Of a stretch of DNA of 64,000 bases, positions 52,174 through 60,857 are shown one piece after another. The notes under the pieces are model-generated. The model had not been told where the DNA came from, searched no databases, and was given only the letters and a program-made list of their open reading frames with translations. The DNA is from Anaerocolumna sp. MB42-C2 (lineage in GTDB: Bacteria; Bacillota; Clostridia; Lachnospirales; Lachnospiraceae). Each line of letters starts with the position of its first letter. Positions within the stretch are counted from its first letter, which is position 1. The position numbers were made by a program, and so were the translations under genes. Location of the stretch: assembly GCF_030913705.1 (NCBI RefSeq), contig NZ_CP133190.1:6326001-6390000 (forward strand), given 5' to 3'.

Positions 52174-53109
52174 TTAGTTTATAACTCTGGTACCGGTCTT
52201 GCCATGAATGGCGTCTTTTGCTTTTTCAATATGTGTAATAATAGCTTGTCTGTTTGGAGCTGAAGAGATAAATTGTACGGAAGCATCAATTTTAGGCAGC
52301 ATGGAAACCGCATCAAAATAACCATTACCAATATATTCTTTTGCTTCTTTGACAGTTATTGTATCCAAAGGTTGTTCTTCTTTTGTACCATAATGTATTG
52401 CTACTTTTTCTACGCCTGTTAAAAAGAGCAAAGTATCAGCCTGAACCAATTCAGCTAATAATTCACTGGTATAGTCTTTTTCAATAACAGCACTGGCTCC
52501 TTTTAAAGTAGTCCCCTGCTCCAAAACCGGAATTCCTCCTCCGCCTCCGGCTATAACAATCTGATTGGAATCTAATAGTGCTTTAATCGCATCTATTTCG
52601 TAGATATCTTTAGGTTTCGGAGAAGCTATAATTCTGCGGTAACCTTTGCCCTCTTCATAGATAACGTAATTTCCTTTCTTTTTTTCTGATTCGGCCTCTT
52701 CGAATGACATATAGCGGCCGATGATTTTGGTCGGGCTGCTGAAAGCTTTATCAAAAGGATCTACTTTAACCTGTGTAATTAATGTGGAAATCGGTTTGAA
52801 AATTCCACGGTTTAATAATTCCGTACGGATAATATTCTGTAGATCATAACCTATATAACCCTGACTTAAAGCACTGCAGACAGACATCGGAGCTACCGTA
52901 TATTTTGAATCGAGACGGCTGAATTCGGTCATGGCTGTATGGAACATACCAACCTGCGGGCCATTGCTATGTGTAATAACAAGATCAAAATTATCTTCAA
53001 CTAAATCAACAATCGCTTTAGCTGCTGCTTTAACTGCTTTCTGCTGTTCAGGAAAAGTATCACCGAAAGCAGCTCTTCCTAATGCAACTACAAGTTTCTT
53101 TTTTGGCAT
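52174..53109 (-). CDS. arcC: carbamate kinase-like protein with altered phosphate-loop motif
   Basis: A 311-residue amino-acid-kinase-family protein; carbamate kinase makes ATP from carbamoyl phosphate. It has HSNGPQVGM, VAGGGGGIPV-like AGGGGGIPV, EKDYTSELLA and TGVEKVAI, all matching carbamate kinase blocks. The first motif, ALGGNAL or ALGRNAL in typical enzymes, reads ALGRAAFG (residues 9-16), so the conserved Asn is Ala; HGNGPQ has also become HSNGPQ. The start follows GAGGTAAAAACT. No arginine deiminase, ornithine transcarbamylase or purine-breakdown gene is adjacent, so its pathway is open. Confidence 0.82.
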   Translation of the reverse strand: MPKKKLVVALGRAAFGDTFPEQQKAVKAAAKAIVDLVEDNFDLVITHSNGPQVGMFHTAMTEFSRLDSKYTVAPMSVCSALSQGYIGYDLQNIIRTELLNRGIFKPISTLITQVKVDPFDKAFSSPTKIIGRYMSFEEAESEKKKGNYVIYEEGKGYRRIIASPKPKDIYEIDAIKALLDSNQIVIAGGGGGIPVLEQGTTLKGASAVIEKDYTSELLAELVQADTLLFLTGVEKVAIHYGTKEEQPLDTITVKEAKEYIGNGYFDAVSMLPKIDASVQFISSAPNRQAIITHIEKAKDAIHGKTGTRVIN

Positions 53110-53277
53110 AGTTTTTACCTCGCTTATTTTATAATAAAATTACCTTTAATACTGGATTTCTTTCATTTAATTATATAACAGACCTATGAAAAAATAAAGG
53201 TAATTTATAATAATAAATCCAGAGTTTAATACGTTAAAACGATAATATGATAATTAGCTACATCATAAAAATTGTTC

Positions 53278-53306
53278 TTGACAATGTCGGTATAATTGTA
53301 TACAAT
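53278..53306 (+). promoter_or_regulatory. promoter with GntR-type operator over the -10 box
   Basis: TTGACA (53278-53283), 17-base spacer, TACAAT (53301-53306). The 12-base perfect palindrome ATTGTATACAAT (53295-53306) covers the -10, and its core TTGTATACAA fits TNGT-n-ACNA. Binding would block RNA polymerase; the likely regulator is the GntR protein at 56051. Confidence 0.7.
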
Positions 53307-53392
53307 AAAACAGAATTATTGGTGTTAAAGTAATATCATAAGAATATATTCTTATATATTGTAAATTTTTTAGTGGTAAGGAGACGTATAAC

Positions 53393-54769
53393 ATGGAAAA
53401 CAGGAAAGTATTTATGAATCCACACAACAATTTACTTCAATTAGAAGAGCATTTATATCCTTTAGTTGATGTAGAGCAGCCTAACGTATTTCGAAATTTA
53501 TTTCCTTATGATGAGATCCCAAAGATAGCATTTAATGATAGAATCGTACCGCATAATTTCCCCGAAGAAATATGGATTACGGATACTACCTTTCGTGACG
53601 GTCAACAATCCAGAGCGCCTTATACAACGGAACAAATAGTTACAATATATGATTATTTACATAGATTGGGCGGCCCTAAAGGTATCATAAGACAAAGTGA
53701 ATTTTTCCTGTATAGTAAAAAGGACAGAGACGCAGTATATAAATGTATGGAAAGAGGATATAAATTTCCCGAAGTAACCTCATGGATCCGTGCAAGCAAA
53801 AAAGATTTTGAATTAGTAAAAGAAATTGGTATGAAAGAAACAGGAATTTTAGTTAGTTGTTCCGATTATCATATTTTTTATAAAATGAAAATGACAAGAA
53901 AAGAAGTAATGAATCATTATCTCAGTGTAGTTCGTGAATGTCTGGAGACAGGCGTAGCTCCCCGCTGCCATTTAGAAGATATAACAAGATCTGATATACA
54001 TGGATTTGTAATTCCGTTTTGCCTGGAATTAATGAAGCTTGGAGAACAGTATGGTATCCCGGTTAAAATCAGGGCGTGTGACACTATGGGTTATGGTGTC
54101 AACTTCTCCGGAGCGGTTATACCGCGTTCTGTACAAGGAATTATTTATGGTCTATTGACCCATGGCGGAGTTCCATCAAATATGTTAGAATGGCATGGAC
54201 ATAATGATTTCTATAAAGCAGTTACCAACTCTACTACTGCATGGTTATATGGTGCCTGCGGTGTAAATTGTTCTCTCTTTGGTATTGGTGAGAGAACTGG
54301 TAATACACCTCTTGAAGCAATGGTATTTGAATATGCACAGTTAAAAGGCACATTAGATGGTATGGATACAACAGTAATAACAGAAATAGCCGATTATTTC
54401 ACCAACGAACTTGGATATAAAATTCCTCATAGGACACCTTTTGTAGGTAAGAATTTTAACGTTACCCGAGCAGGAATCCATGCAGATGGTTTACTGAAAA
54501 ACGAAGAAATCTACAATATATTCGACACGGAGAAGTTTTTAAACAGACCTGTGTTAGTATCGGTTTCAAATACTTCCGGCTTAGCTGGTATCGCTCACTG
54601 GATGAATTCTTATTTTAAGTTAAAGGGCAAAAATACTGTTGATAAGAATGACCCTGTTGTTATTAAAGTAAAAGAGTGGGTAGATAAAGAATATGAAGGC
54701 GGACGTGTTACTGTTATTACAGATGAGGAATTAATTACAGTAATAAATGAAGTTAGAGAAAGTATTTAA
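53393..54769 (+). CDS. HMGL-like acyltransferase, probable Re-citrate synthase
   Basis: A 458-residue member of the isopropylmalate/homocitrate synthase family. ITDTTFRDGQQSR (residues 62-74) holds the catalytic Arg and metal Asp, and WHGHNDFYKAV supplies the metal His pair. There is no C-terminal LeuA regulatory domain. The long N-terminal lead (~55 residues) and overall length fit the Re-citrate synthases described from Clostridium kluyveri, and the next gene is an isocitrate dehydrogenase. Citrate made here would feed 2-oxoglutarate and glutamate. Homocitrate synthase is the alternative. The start follows AAGGAGACGTATAAC. Confidence 0.78.
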   Translation: MENRKVFMNPHNNLLQLEEHLYPLVDVEQPNVFRNLFPYDEIPKIAFNDRIVPHNFPEEIWITDTTFRDGQQSRAPYTTEQIVTIYDYLHRLGGPKGIIRQSEFFLYSKKDRDAVYKCMERGYKFPEVTSWIRASKKDFELVKEIGMKETGILVSCSDYHIFYKMKMTRKEVMNHYLSVVRECLETGVAPRCHLEDITRSDIHGFVIPFCLELMKLGEQYGIPVKIRACDTMGYGVNFSGAVIPRSVQGIIYGLLTHGGVPSNMLEWHGHNDFYKAVTNSTTAWLYGACGVNCSLFGIGERTGNTPLEAMVFEYAQLKGTLDGMDTTVITEIADYFTNELGYKIPHRTPFVGKNFNVTRAGIHADGLLKNEEIYNIFDTEKFLNRPVLVSVSNTSGLAGIAHWMNSYFKLKGKNTVDKNDPVVIKVKEWVDKEYEGGRVTVITDEELITVINEVRESI

Positions 54770-54808
54770 CTAGTTAGTTAAATTTTCTACAAAAAACATA
54801 TATCTGAT

Positions 54809-54837
54809 TTGACAAGCAGAGCAAAATGAAATAAACT
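54809..54837 (+). promoter_or_regulatory. possible internal promoter for isocitrate dehydrogenase
   Basis: TTGACA (54809-54814), 17-base spacer, TAAACT (54832-54837), in the 109-base gap before the dehydrogenase gene. Confidence 0.5.
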
Positions 54838-54878
54838 GATATATAGCTGGCAAATTATAATAACTATGGAGGATAAAA

Positions 54879-56039
54879 ATGACTGATTATATTCAAGCAG
54901 CAAAGGAACAATTCGGCAAATTACTGGAGGAGCAGTTAAAACGCGTAGAAATAATGAAACAGCAAGGCGATTTTGTAAACTATAAAGAATTATCTAAAAT
55001 AGTAATCGGTGTTTGCGGCGGAGACGGTATTGGACCTGCAATTACATCACAGGCTCAAAGGGTATTGGAGTATTTATTAGCTGATGATGTAAAATCAGGC
55101 AAAGTTCAATTTAATGTAATAGACGGACTGACAATTGAACGCAGAGCAGAAGAGATGGCTGCGATACCTCCGGCTGTATTAGAAGATTTGAAAGATTGCC
55201 ATGTAATTTTAAAAGGACCAACAACAACTCCAAGAAAAGGCGATTCATGGCCAAATGTGGAAAGTGCAAACGTTGCAATGAGAAAAGAACTAGATTTATT
55301 CGCGAATGTTAGACCGGTCAGAATTCCTGAACAGGGAATCGATTGGACTTTCTTCAGAGAAAATACAGAAGGTGCTTATGCCGTAGGAAGCAAGGGTTTC
55401 CATGTGAATGAAGATCTGGGTGTTGATTTTACAGTGGTAACCTCACAAGGTACGGAAAGAATCATCAGAGCTGCATTTGATTTTGCAAAAACCAATGGTA
55501 AAACCAGAGTCACTGCTGTCACAAAAGCTAATATCATAAAGACGACGGATGGTAAATTCTTGGATATGTTCAGAGAAATTGCCAAAGAATATCCGGATAT
55601 TACTGCTGACGACTGGTACATTGATATCATGACGGCCAAATTAGTAGACGAGAAGAGGAGAAAAGACTTCCAGGTACTCGTATTACCTAATTTGTACGGT
55701 GATATTTTAACCGATGAAGCAGCAGAGTTCCAGGGCGGTGTAGGTACAGCCGGGAGTGCTAACATTGGCAAAAAATATGCTATGTTTGAAGCAATCCATG
55801 GATCAGCACCGCGTATGGTTGAAGAGGGAAGAGATATTTATGCAGATCCATGCAGCGTTATTCGTGCAGGTGCTATGCTTCTTGCTCATATTGGATATAC
55901 TGCAGAATCTGAGAAATTATATAAAGCTCTCGATATTTGTACAATAACAGAGAAAAAACTGGTTATCACAGGAAGAGATACAGGAGCGACCAGTGCGGAA
56001 TTTGCAGATTATCTCATGAGTACGATTGAAAAACTATAG
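54879..56039 (+). CDS. icd: isocitrate/isopropylmalate dehydrogenase family protein, probable isocitrate dehydrogenase
   Basis: A 386-residue beta-decarboxylating dehydrogenase. An N-terminal helix of ~40 residues precedes the core GVCGGDGIGPAITSQ. FFRENTEGAYAVGS is the substrate segment, NLYGDILTDEAAEFQGGVGTAGSANIG the metal-binding part, and FEAIHGSAPRMV the cofactor loop. The pairing with a Re-citrate-synthase-like gene points to isocitrate rather than isopropylmalate. The start follows TGGAGGATAAAA. Aconitase is not in the window. The stop is 11 bases before the GntR start. Confidence 0.82.
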   Translation: MTDYIQAAKEQFGKLLEEQLKRVEIMKQQGDFVNYKELSKIVIGVCGGDGIGPAITSQAQRVLEYLLADDVKSGKVQFNVIDGLTIERRAEEMAAIPPAVLEDLKDCHVILKGPTTTPRKGDSWPNVESANVAMRKELDLFANVRPVRIPEQGIDWTFFRENTEGAYAVGSKGFHVNEDLGVDFTVVTSQGTERIIRAAFDFAKTNGKTRVTAVTKANIIKTTDGKFLDMFREIAKEYPDITADDWYIDIMTAKLVDEKRRKDFQVLVLPNLYGDILTDEAAEFQGGVGTAGSANIGKKYAMFEAIHGSAPRMVEEGRDIYADPCSVIRAGAMLLAHIGYTAESEKLYKALDICTITEKKLVITGRDTGATSAEFADYLMSTIEKL

Positions 56040-56050
56040 GAGGTTTTTTT

Positions 56051-56719
56051 GTGGACGATAAAGATGTTCATAAGGAAGTAACAGATAAGTATTCTCTCCG
56101 TGGCCGTGTGTTCAATAAAATACGTGAAGATATTTTATCAGGTAAATATACTCAGAATGAAGAATTAAAAGAGACATCGATAGGTTCAGAACTTGGTGTC
56201 AGCCGAACTCCGGTTAGAGAAGCGCTTAGACAGCTTGAACTTGAGGGTTTGGTTAATATTATTCCGAACAAGGGTGCCTATGTAAATGGTATATCTGAGA
56301 AAGATATTCATGATATTTACATTATTCGTTCTTATCTGGAAGGCTTATGTGCAAGATGGGCTTGTGAGCATATAACGCAGGAACAAATTGATGAATTAGA
56401 GGAAGTAGTTTATTTATCAGAATTTCATGCAAAGAAAGAACATCATGAGCAGATAGTCGAATTGGATAATAAGTTTCATCAGCTAATTTATGATGCATCA
56501 GACAGTAAGATATTAAATCATGTTTTGTCGGATTTTCATCATTACGTTCAGAGGATACGCAAAATTACTTTATCCTCCGACAACAGGGCTGCTAACTCCA
56601 ATAAAGAACATACGGCTATATTAGATGCAATACGCCAGAGAGATTGTGAAAAAGCTGAGTTTTTAGCTCATGAACATATCATGAATACAATTAAGAATAT
56701 TAGTGAACAGGGATTATAA
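56051..56719 (+). CDS. GntR/FadR-family regulator of the citrate operon
   Basis: A 222-residue regulator with a winged helix (SIGSELGVSRTPVREALRQL, about residues 42-61) and an FCD effector domain with conserved His and Asp ligands. The start is GTG at 56051, with AGGAGG overlapping the end of icd. Its place as last gene of the operon, and a palindrome on the operon promoter, match the uxu operon's GntR. Local autoregulation by citrate or a related acid is inferred. Confidence 0.9.
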   Translation: MDDKDVHKEVTDKYSLRGRVFNKIREDILSGKYTQNEELKETSIGSELGVSRTPVREALRQLELEGLVNIIPNKGAYVNGISEKDIHDIYIIRSYLEGLCARWACEHITQEQIDELEEVVYLSEFHAKKEHHEQIVELDNKFHQLIYDASDSKILNHVLSDFHHYVQRIRKITLSSDNRAANSNKEHTAILDAIRQRDCEKAEFLAHEHIMNTIKNISEQGL

Positions 56720-56806
56720 ACCTGACTTACATAATTTATGAAATTGTTATCATAGGGTTCAATTTAACATCAGCAGATGCGTTTATCTTAACGCGGAACT
56801 TTAAGA

Positions 56807-56860
56807 AAAGGTTATTACATAAGCAGATTTAATCTGGTTCGTAATAACCTTTCTTTATTT
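56807..56860. terminator. terminator between convergent gntR and ABC-F genes
   Basis: AAAGGTTATTAC (56807-56818) pairs with GTAATAACCTTT (56841-56852), then CTTTATTT. On the minus strand TTCTTAAAG follows the stem, so it may act in both directions. Confidence 0.8.
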
Positions 56861-56886
56861 GAATAAATACAGGTTAAAATATTTAA

Positions 56887-58827
56887 TTATTCTGCTAATT
56901 CTTCCCATAAAATTAATAATTCTTCCAGATGTTTTTCAATCTCTTTCTTTTCATTATTTAATTCCAGTAATTTAGTGACATTTGTAAATATCTCTTCCTG
57001 AGATAGAAGTGCATCAATCTCTTCATTCCTGGTTTCCAGTTTATTAATTTCATCTTCGGTTTTCTTTAAATCATTTTGGCGTTTTCTCAATCTGGCCTGT
57101 TCTTCTTTCTGTTGTTTCCAATCCAGTTTACTATCGGAATTTATAACATCTGCAGTATTTAATGAAGCAGTACCGGAAGGAAAGGATAAATTAGCAGCTT
57201 CTTCCAGTTTGATCCGCTCCATTTCCGGTTTTTTCTCCAAATAGTAATCATAGTTGCCGATATAATTTATTAAGTTGCATCCGGCTAAATCCAAAATTCT
57301 GGTGGCCGTCTTATTAATAAAATAACGGTCGTGAGAAACATACAAGACTGTTCCGGTATAATTATTTATGGCGTTTTCTAATATTTCTTTGGATGTAATA
57401 TCTAAATGGTTGGTAGGTTCATCCAGAATTAGAAAATTTGCTTCTGAAAGCATAAGTTTTGCAAGAGATACCCTGCCTCGTTCACCACCGCTGATATCTT
57501 TTATCCGCTTAAATACATCATCATTTGTAAAAAGAAATGCGGCTAAAACATTACGAATTTCTGTATTGTCCATATCTGGGTAAGTATCCTGTAATTCGTC
57601 AAATAAGGTTTTATCCTGATTTAATACCTGATGCTCCTGATCGTAATAACCGATTTTGACTTTGGCTCCTAATTTTATTTCTCCCTCATCTGCAGCAATC
57701 AATTGATTAATAATCTTTAAAATAGTAGTTTTACCGGTACCGTTATTACCTATGATTGCAACTCTTTCGCTCCGCTTTATATCAAAATTAATTTGTTTAA
57801 ATAATTTAAGGGAACCAAAGGACTTGCTTAAGCCGATAATACTAAGAACATCATTACCGCTGGTCACGTGGGGCTCCAGACGAATGGACATATGTGATTG
57901 CTGGGTTATCGGTTTTTCTATCCGTTCAATTTTATCCAGCATTTTTTCACGGCTTTCCGCACGTTTAATGGATTTTTCACGATTAAATGAGCGAAGTTTG
58001 GCAATTACTTCTTCCTGATGTTTAATTTCTTTCTGCTGATTTAAATAGTGCTTTAACATAGCATCTCTTAAGAATGCTTTTTTATCAGCATAAACAGAAT
58101 AATTTCCCTCATAGGAAGTTGCTTTGGTGTTTTCAATTTCGATAACCTTGGTAACGACCCTATCCAGGAAATAACGGTCATGGGCTATTACCACAACTGC
58201 ACCTTTATAATTCACTAAAAAGGTTTCGAGCCAGGCTATAGACTCCATATCCAAGTGGTTAGTCGGTTCGTCTAACAGGATCAAATCAGGTGTACTTAAC
58301 AGCAATTTACCTAAGGCCACCCGGGTTTTCTGACCTCCGGACAGGGCAGTTACCGGTTTGCTAAATTCATCTTCCGTAAACCCAAGGCCTTTTAAGACTC
58401 CGACTACTTCACTTTTATACGCATATCCATTTTTTAGTTCAAATTCATGGGTCAATCTGGTATAAGCAGCCAATAAACGTTCCAGTTCATTACCGGAAGC
58501 ATTTTTCATTTCCAATTCTAATTGATGAATGGTATGATCCAATTCAATAATGTCTTTTTTCACGGTTAAAATTTCGTCATAGATAGAATTATCGGAAGAC
58601 AGCTCCTGATGTTGTGCCAGGTATCCTACTGTACTTCCTTTCGCAAAAATAATTTCACCGTCGTCCGCAGCTAATTCACCCATGATTATTTTAAAAAGGG
58701 TAGATTTACCTGCACCATTGGCGCCGACTATGGCAGCCTTTTCTCTATCATTAACATGAAATGAAACATTATTTAAAATCTGGTCCGTACCGAAACTTTT
58801 ACTTATATTTTTACATGCTAAAATCAT
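56887..58827 (-). CDS. ABC-F family ATPase (ribosome-associated)
   Basis: A 646-residue soluble protein with two ATPase modules and no membrane domain. Module 1 has GANGAGKSTLFKII, LSGGQKTRVALGKLLL and LILLDEPTNHLD; module 2 has GNNGTGKTTILKII, SGGERGRVSLAKLML and LILDEPTNHLD. A charged linker (~245-300) joins them and a coiled coil (~545-646) ends the protein, as in YdiF-type members. ABC-F proteins act at the ribosomal E-site in translation or antibiotic protection; which applies here cannot be told. The start follows GGAGAATATAAT. Confidence 0.9.
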   Translation of the reverse strand: MILACKNISKSFGTDQILNNVSFHVNDREKAAIVGANGAGKSTLFKIIMGELAADDGEIIFAKGSTVGYLAQHQELSSDNSIYDEILTVKKDIIELDHTIHQLELEMKNASGNELERLLAAYTRLTHEFELKNGYAYKSEVVGVLKGLGFTEDEFSKPVTALSGGQKTRVALGKLLLSTPDLILLDEPTNHLDMESIAWLETFLVNYKGAVVVIAHDRYFLDRVVTKVIEIENTKATSYEGNYSVYADKKAFLRDAMLKHYLNQQKEIKHQEEVIAKLRSFNREKSIKRAESREKMLDKIERIEKPITQQSHMSIRLEPHVTSGNDVLSIIGLSKSFGSLKLFKQINFDIKRSERVAIIGNNGTGKTTILKIINQLIAADEGEIKLGAKVKIGYYDQEHQVLNQDKTLFDELQDTYPDMDNTEIRNVLAAFLFTNDDVFKRIKDISGGERGRVSLAKLMLSEANFLILDEPTNHLDITSKEILENAINNYTGTVLYVSHDRYFINKTATRILDLAGCNLINYIGNYDYYLEKKPEMERIKLEEAANLSFPSGTASLNTADVINSDSKLDWKQQKEEQARLRKRQNDLKKTEDEINKLETRNEEIDALLSQEEIFTNVTKLLELNNEKKEIEKHLEELLILWEELAE

Positions 58828-58964
58828 ATTATATTCTCCGTCAGTTTTTTGAAATCATTATATATCTGTTTATAAAACTTTACTATAAAATCATATTGTA
58901 ATACGGTATAAATGTCAAGCAAATGGGAAAGAAACAAGGTATTTAGGAGGGTGGTAAACTATAT

Positions 58965-58993
58965 TTGACAATTTTATATCAATCACATATAAT
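58965..58993 (+). promoter_or_regulatory. promoter of rex with a possible Rex site
   Basis: TTGACA (58965-58970), 17-base spacer, TATAAT (58988-58993), a consensus promoter. TTGACAATTTTATATCAA (58965-58982) matches 10 of 14 fixed bases of the clostridial Rex operator TTGTTAA-n4-TTAACAA and covers the -35, suggesting autoregulation. Confidence 0.65.
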
Positions 58994-59041
58994 TAATTTA
59001 AATTGGTTTTATGAAGTTAAATCAGTAAAGGAGGAATATTC

Positions 59042-59695
59042 GTGCACGAAAAAGAAATATCATTGGCTGTAATACAAAGACTACCGAGATATTACAGGTA
59101 TTTGGGGGAATTACTTGAGAATGATGTAGTTCGTATCTCCTCGAAAGAACTAAGTGAAAGAATGAAAGTAACAGCTTCACAAATCAGACAGGATCTTAAT
59201 AATTTTGGTGGTTTTGGACAACAGGGCTACGGCTATAATGTGGAATATTTATATACAGAGATTGGTAAAATTTTAGGATTGGATAAATGTTACAATTTAA
59301 TCATAATCGGTGCCGGTAATCTGGGCCAGGCACTGGCCAATTATACGGATTTTGAAAGACGCGGATTTTATATTAAAGGCATTTTTGATGTCAATCCAAG
59401 ATTAGAGGGAATCTCAATCAGAGGTACTGAAATCCGTATGATAGACGAATTGGAGGATTTTGTGAAAAACAATACGGTGCACATTGCTGCTTTAACCATT
59501 CCAAAATTAAAAGCACCGGCAATAGCTAAGGATTTAGTTCGTATGGGAATAAAAGCTATTTGGAATTTTGCACCTACAGACCTAAATTTACCTAATGAGG
59601 TAATGGTTGAAAATGTCCATCTTGCGGAAAGTCTAATGCGTTTATCCTATAATTTAAAAGCATTGGAAGAAAGTAATGAAGCTGATGATAATTAA
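59042..59695 (+). CDS. rex: redox-sensing transcriptional repressor Rex
   Basis: A 217-residue repressor that binds DNA when NADH/NAD+ is low and releases it when NADH rises. Residues 8-75 are the winged helix (QRLPRYYRYLGELLEND and SQIRQDLNNFGGFGQQGYGY), and ~80-200 the Rossmann domain with IIGAGNLGQALANY. The start is GTG at 59042 after AAAGGAGGAATATTC. Rex usually governs fermentation genes; none are adjacent here. The gene has a consensus promoter and leads towards the acpS cluster. Confidence 0.95.
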   Translation: MHEKEISLAVIQRLPRYYRYLGELLENDVVRISSKELSERMKVTASQIRQDLNNFGGFGQQGYGYNVEYLYTEIGKILGLDKCYNLIIIGAGNLGQALANYTDFERRGFYIKGIFDVNPRLEGISIRGTEIRMIDELEDFVKNNTVHIAALTIPKLKAPAIAKDLVRMGIKAIWNFAPTDLNLPNEVMVENVHLAESLMRLSYNLKALEESNEADDN

Positions 59696-59754
59696 TACAA
59701 CCTGAACCATACATTAACTTAAGTACAATCACTTTGGTAAAGGAAGTGAAACAA

Positions 59755-60366
59755 ATGAGAAAAAAGAATGAGATAGACTTTGAGAGAATATTTAAAGGTA
59801 AAAAAATTCCAATTCTGACTCTCGATGAACGTTGGCATGAATTGTTTCCCGAATACGACAAGCCGGTTCATTTAAAAGAAATTGAAGTAAAATTAAACGA
59901 ACTGATCAAACAACAGGGTAAACTGGCAAGTGATATGAAAGATATGAAGGCTTTAAAGAATAAGCTTATGCAGGAAATCATAACCCACATGGATGTGAAT
60001 GATACGGAAATAGGTAAACTTAAAGCCAAAACACTGGATAGAAATCAGCGATATATTAAAGAACTCAGTGAAAAGATGAACCGCACAGAAGATGAATTAA
60101 TGGAGCTGCCTTATCAAATAAAAGCTGTAAATGAGCAATTGATTGTAGAAAGTGCTAAAGTATGTTATGAAAGATTAAACAGCAATAACAAAAAAGTTGG
60201 TGAAATAGCACTTTGGGTATCAAAAATAAGAAATGAATTAAAAGAAAAGATATTGGAAAAGCAAGATATGGAAATGAAAAATACGGCTATTTATTCTTAT
60301 ATGCATGATATGCTGGGACCTGAGTTACTGCAGGGGCTTGATGAAGAATTAAAAAATAGCTTATAA
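59755..60366 (+). CDS. coiled-coil protein of unknown function
   Basis: A 203-residue soluble protein, strongly helical and charged. Residues ~45-75 (EVKLNELIKQQGKLASDMKD), ~95-130 and ~150-175 are predicted coiled coil. There is no signal peptide, cysteine motif or membrane span. The ATG at 59755 follows AAAGGAAG; an upstream TTG at 59734 is less likely. It lies between rex and acpS on the same strand with short gaps, so co-transcription is probable. I do not recognise a family with a known role. Confidence 0.75.
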   Translation: MRKKNEIDFERIFKGKKIPILTLDERWHELFPEYDKPVHLKEIEVKLNELIKQQGKLASDMKDMKALKNKLMQEIITHMDVNDTEIGKLKAKTLDRNQRYIKELSEKMNRTEDELMELPYQIKAVNEQLIVESAKVCYERLNSNNKKVGEIALWVSKIRNELKEKILEKQDMEMKNTAIYSYMHDMLGPELLQGLDEELKNSL

Positions 60367-60404
60367 ATTTTTGTATACACAAAACTGCTTTGGGAGCCTG
60401 ATTT

Positions 60405-60770
60405 ATGATTGTTGGTATAGGAACAGATATGATAGAAATTAACCGGGTGGTTAAGGCATGTGAAAAAGAAACGTTTCAAAAAAAGTATTTTACGGCAAGC
60501 GAAATAGAATTAGCAGCATCCTGCAAAAATCGATTCGCAGATAATTTTGCAGTGAAAGAGGCAGTTTCTAAAATGTTTGGCACTGGTTTTCGTAAAATCA
60601 GACCGATTGATATAGAGGTATTAAGAGATTCCTTAGGAAAACCCTATGTAATTTTATATGATTCTGCATTAGTAATTTCAAATTCTTTATCTATCACTAA
60701 AATTTTTGTCAGTATAACAAATACAAATAAGTATGCAAGCGCTTTTGTCGTAGGAGAAAGTATTACCTGA
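60405..60770 (+). CDS. acpS: holo-[acyl-carrier-protein] synthase
   Basis: A 121-residue transferase that attaches 4'-phosphopantetheine to acyl carrier protein. The magnesium ligands are Asp8 in GIGTDMIEINRV and Glu52 in NFAVKEAVSKMFGTG. Length is standard. The start follows GGGAGCCTGATTT. It is followed by nnrE-nnrD and alr, the conserved acpS-nnr-alr-mazF order of many Firmicutes. Confidence 0.95.
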   Translation: MIVGIGTDMIEINRVVKACEKETFQKKYFTASEIELAASCKNRFADNFAVKEAVSKMFGTGFRKIRPIDIEVLRDSLGKPYVILYDSALVISNSLSITKIFVSITNTNKYASAFVVGESIT

Positions 60771-60857
60771 GCGGTATTTTTATTAGTGCCGGCAGAAGTT
60801 TTGATTGAAAGGCAGTAACATAGATGTGGATAGATATGTTATGCAATGGGTGTAAAT

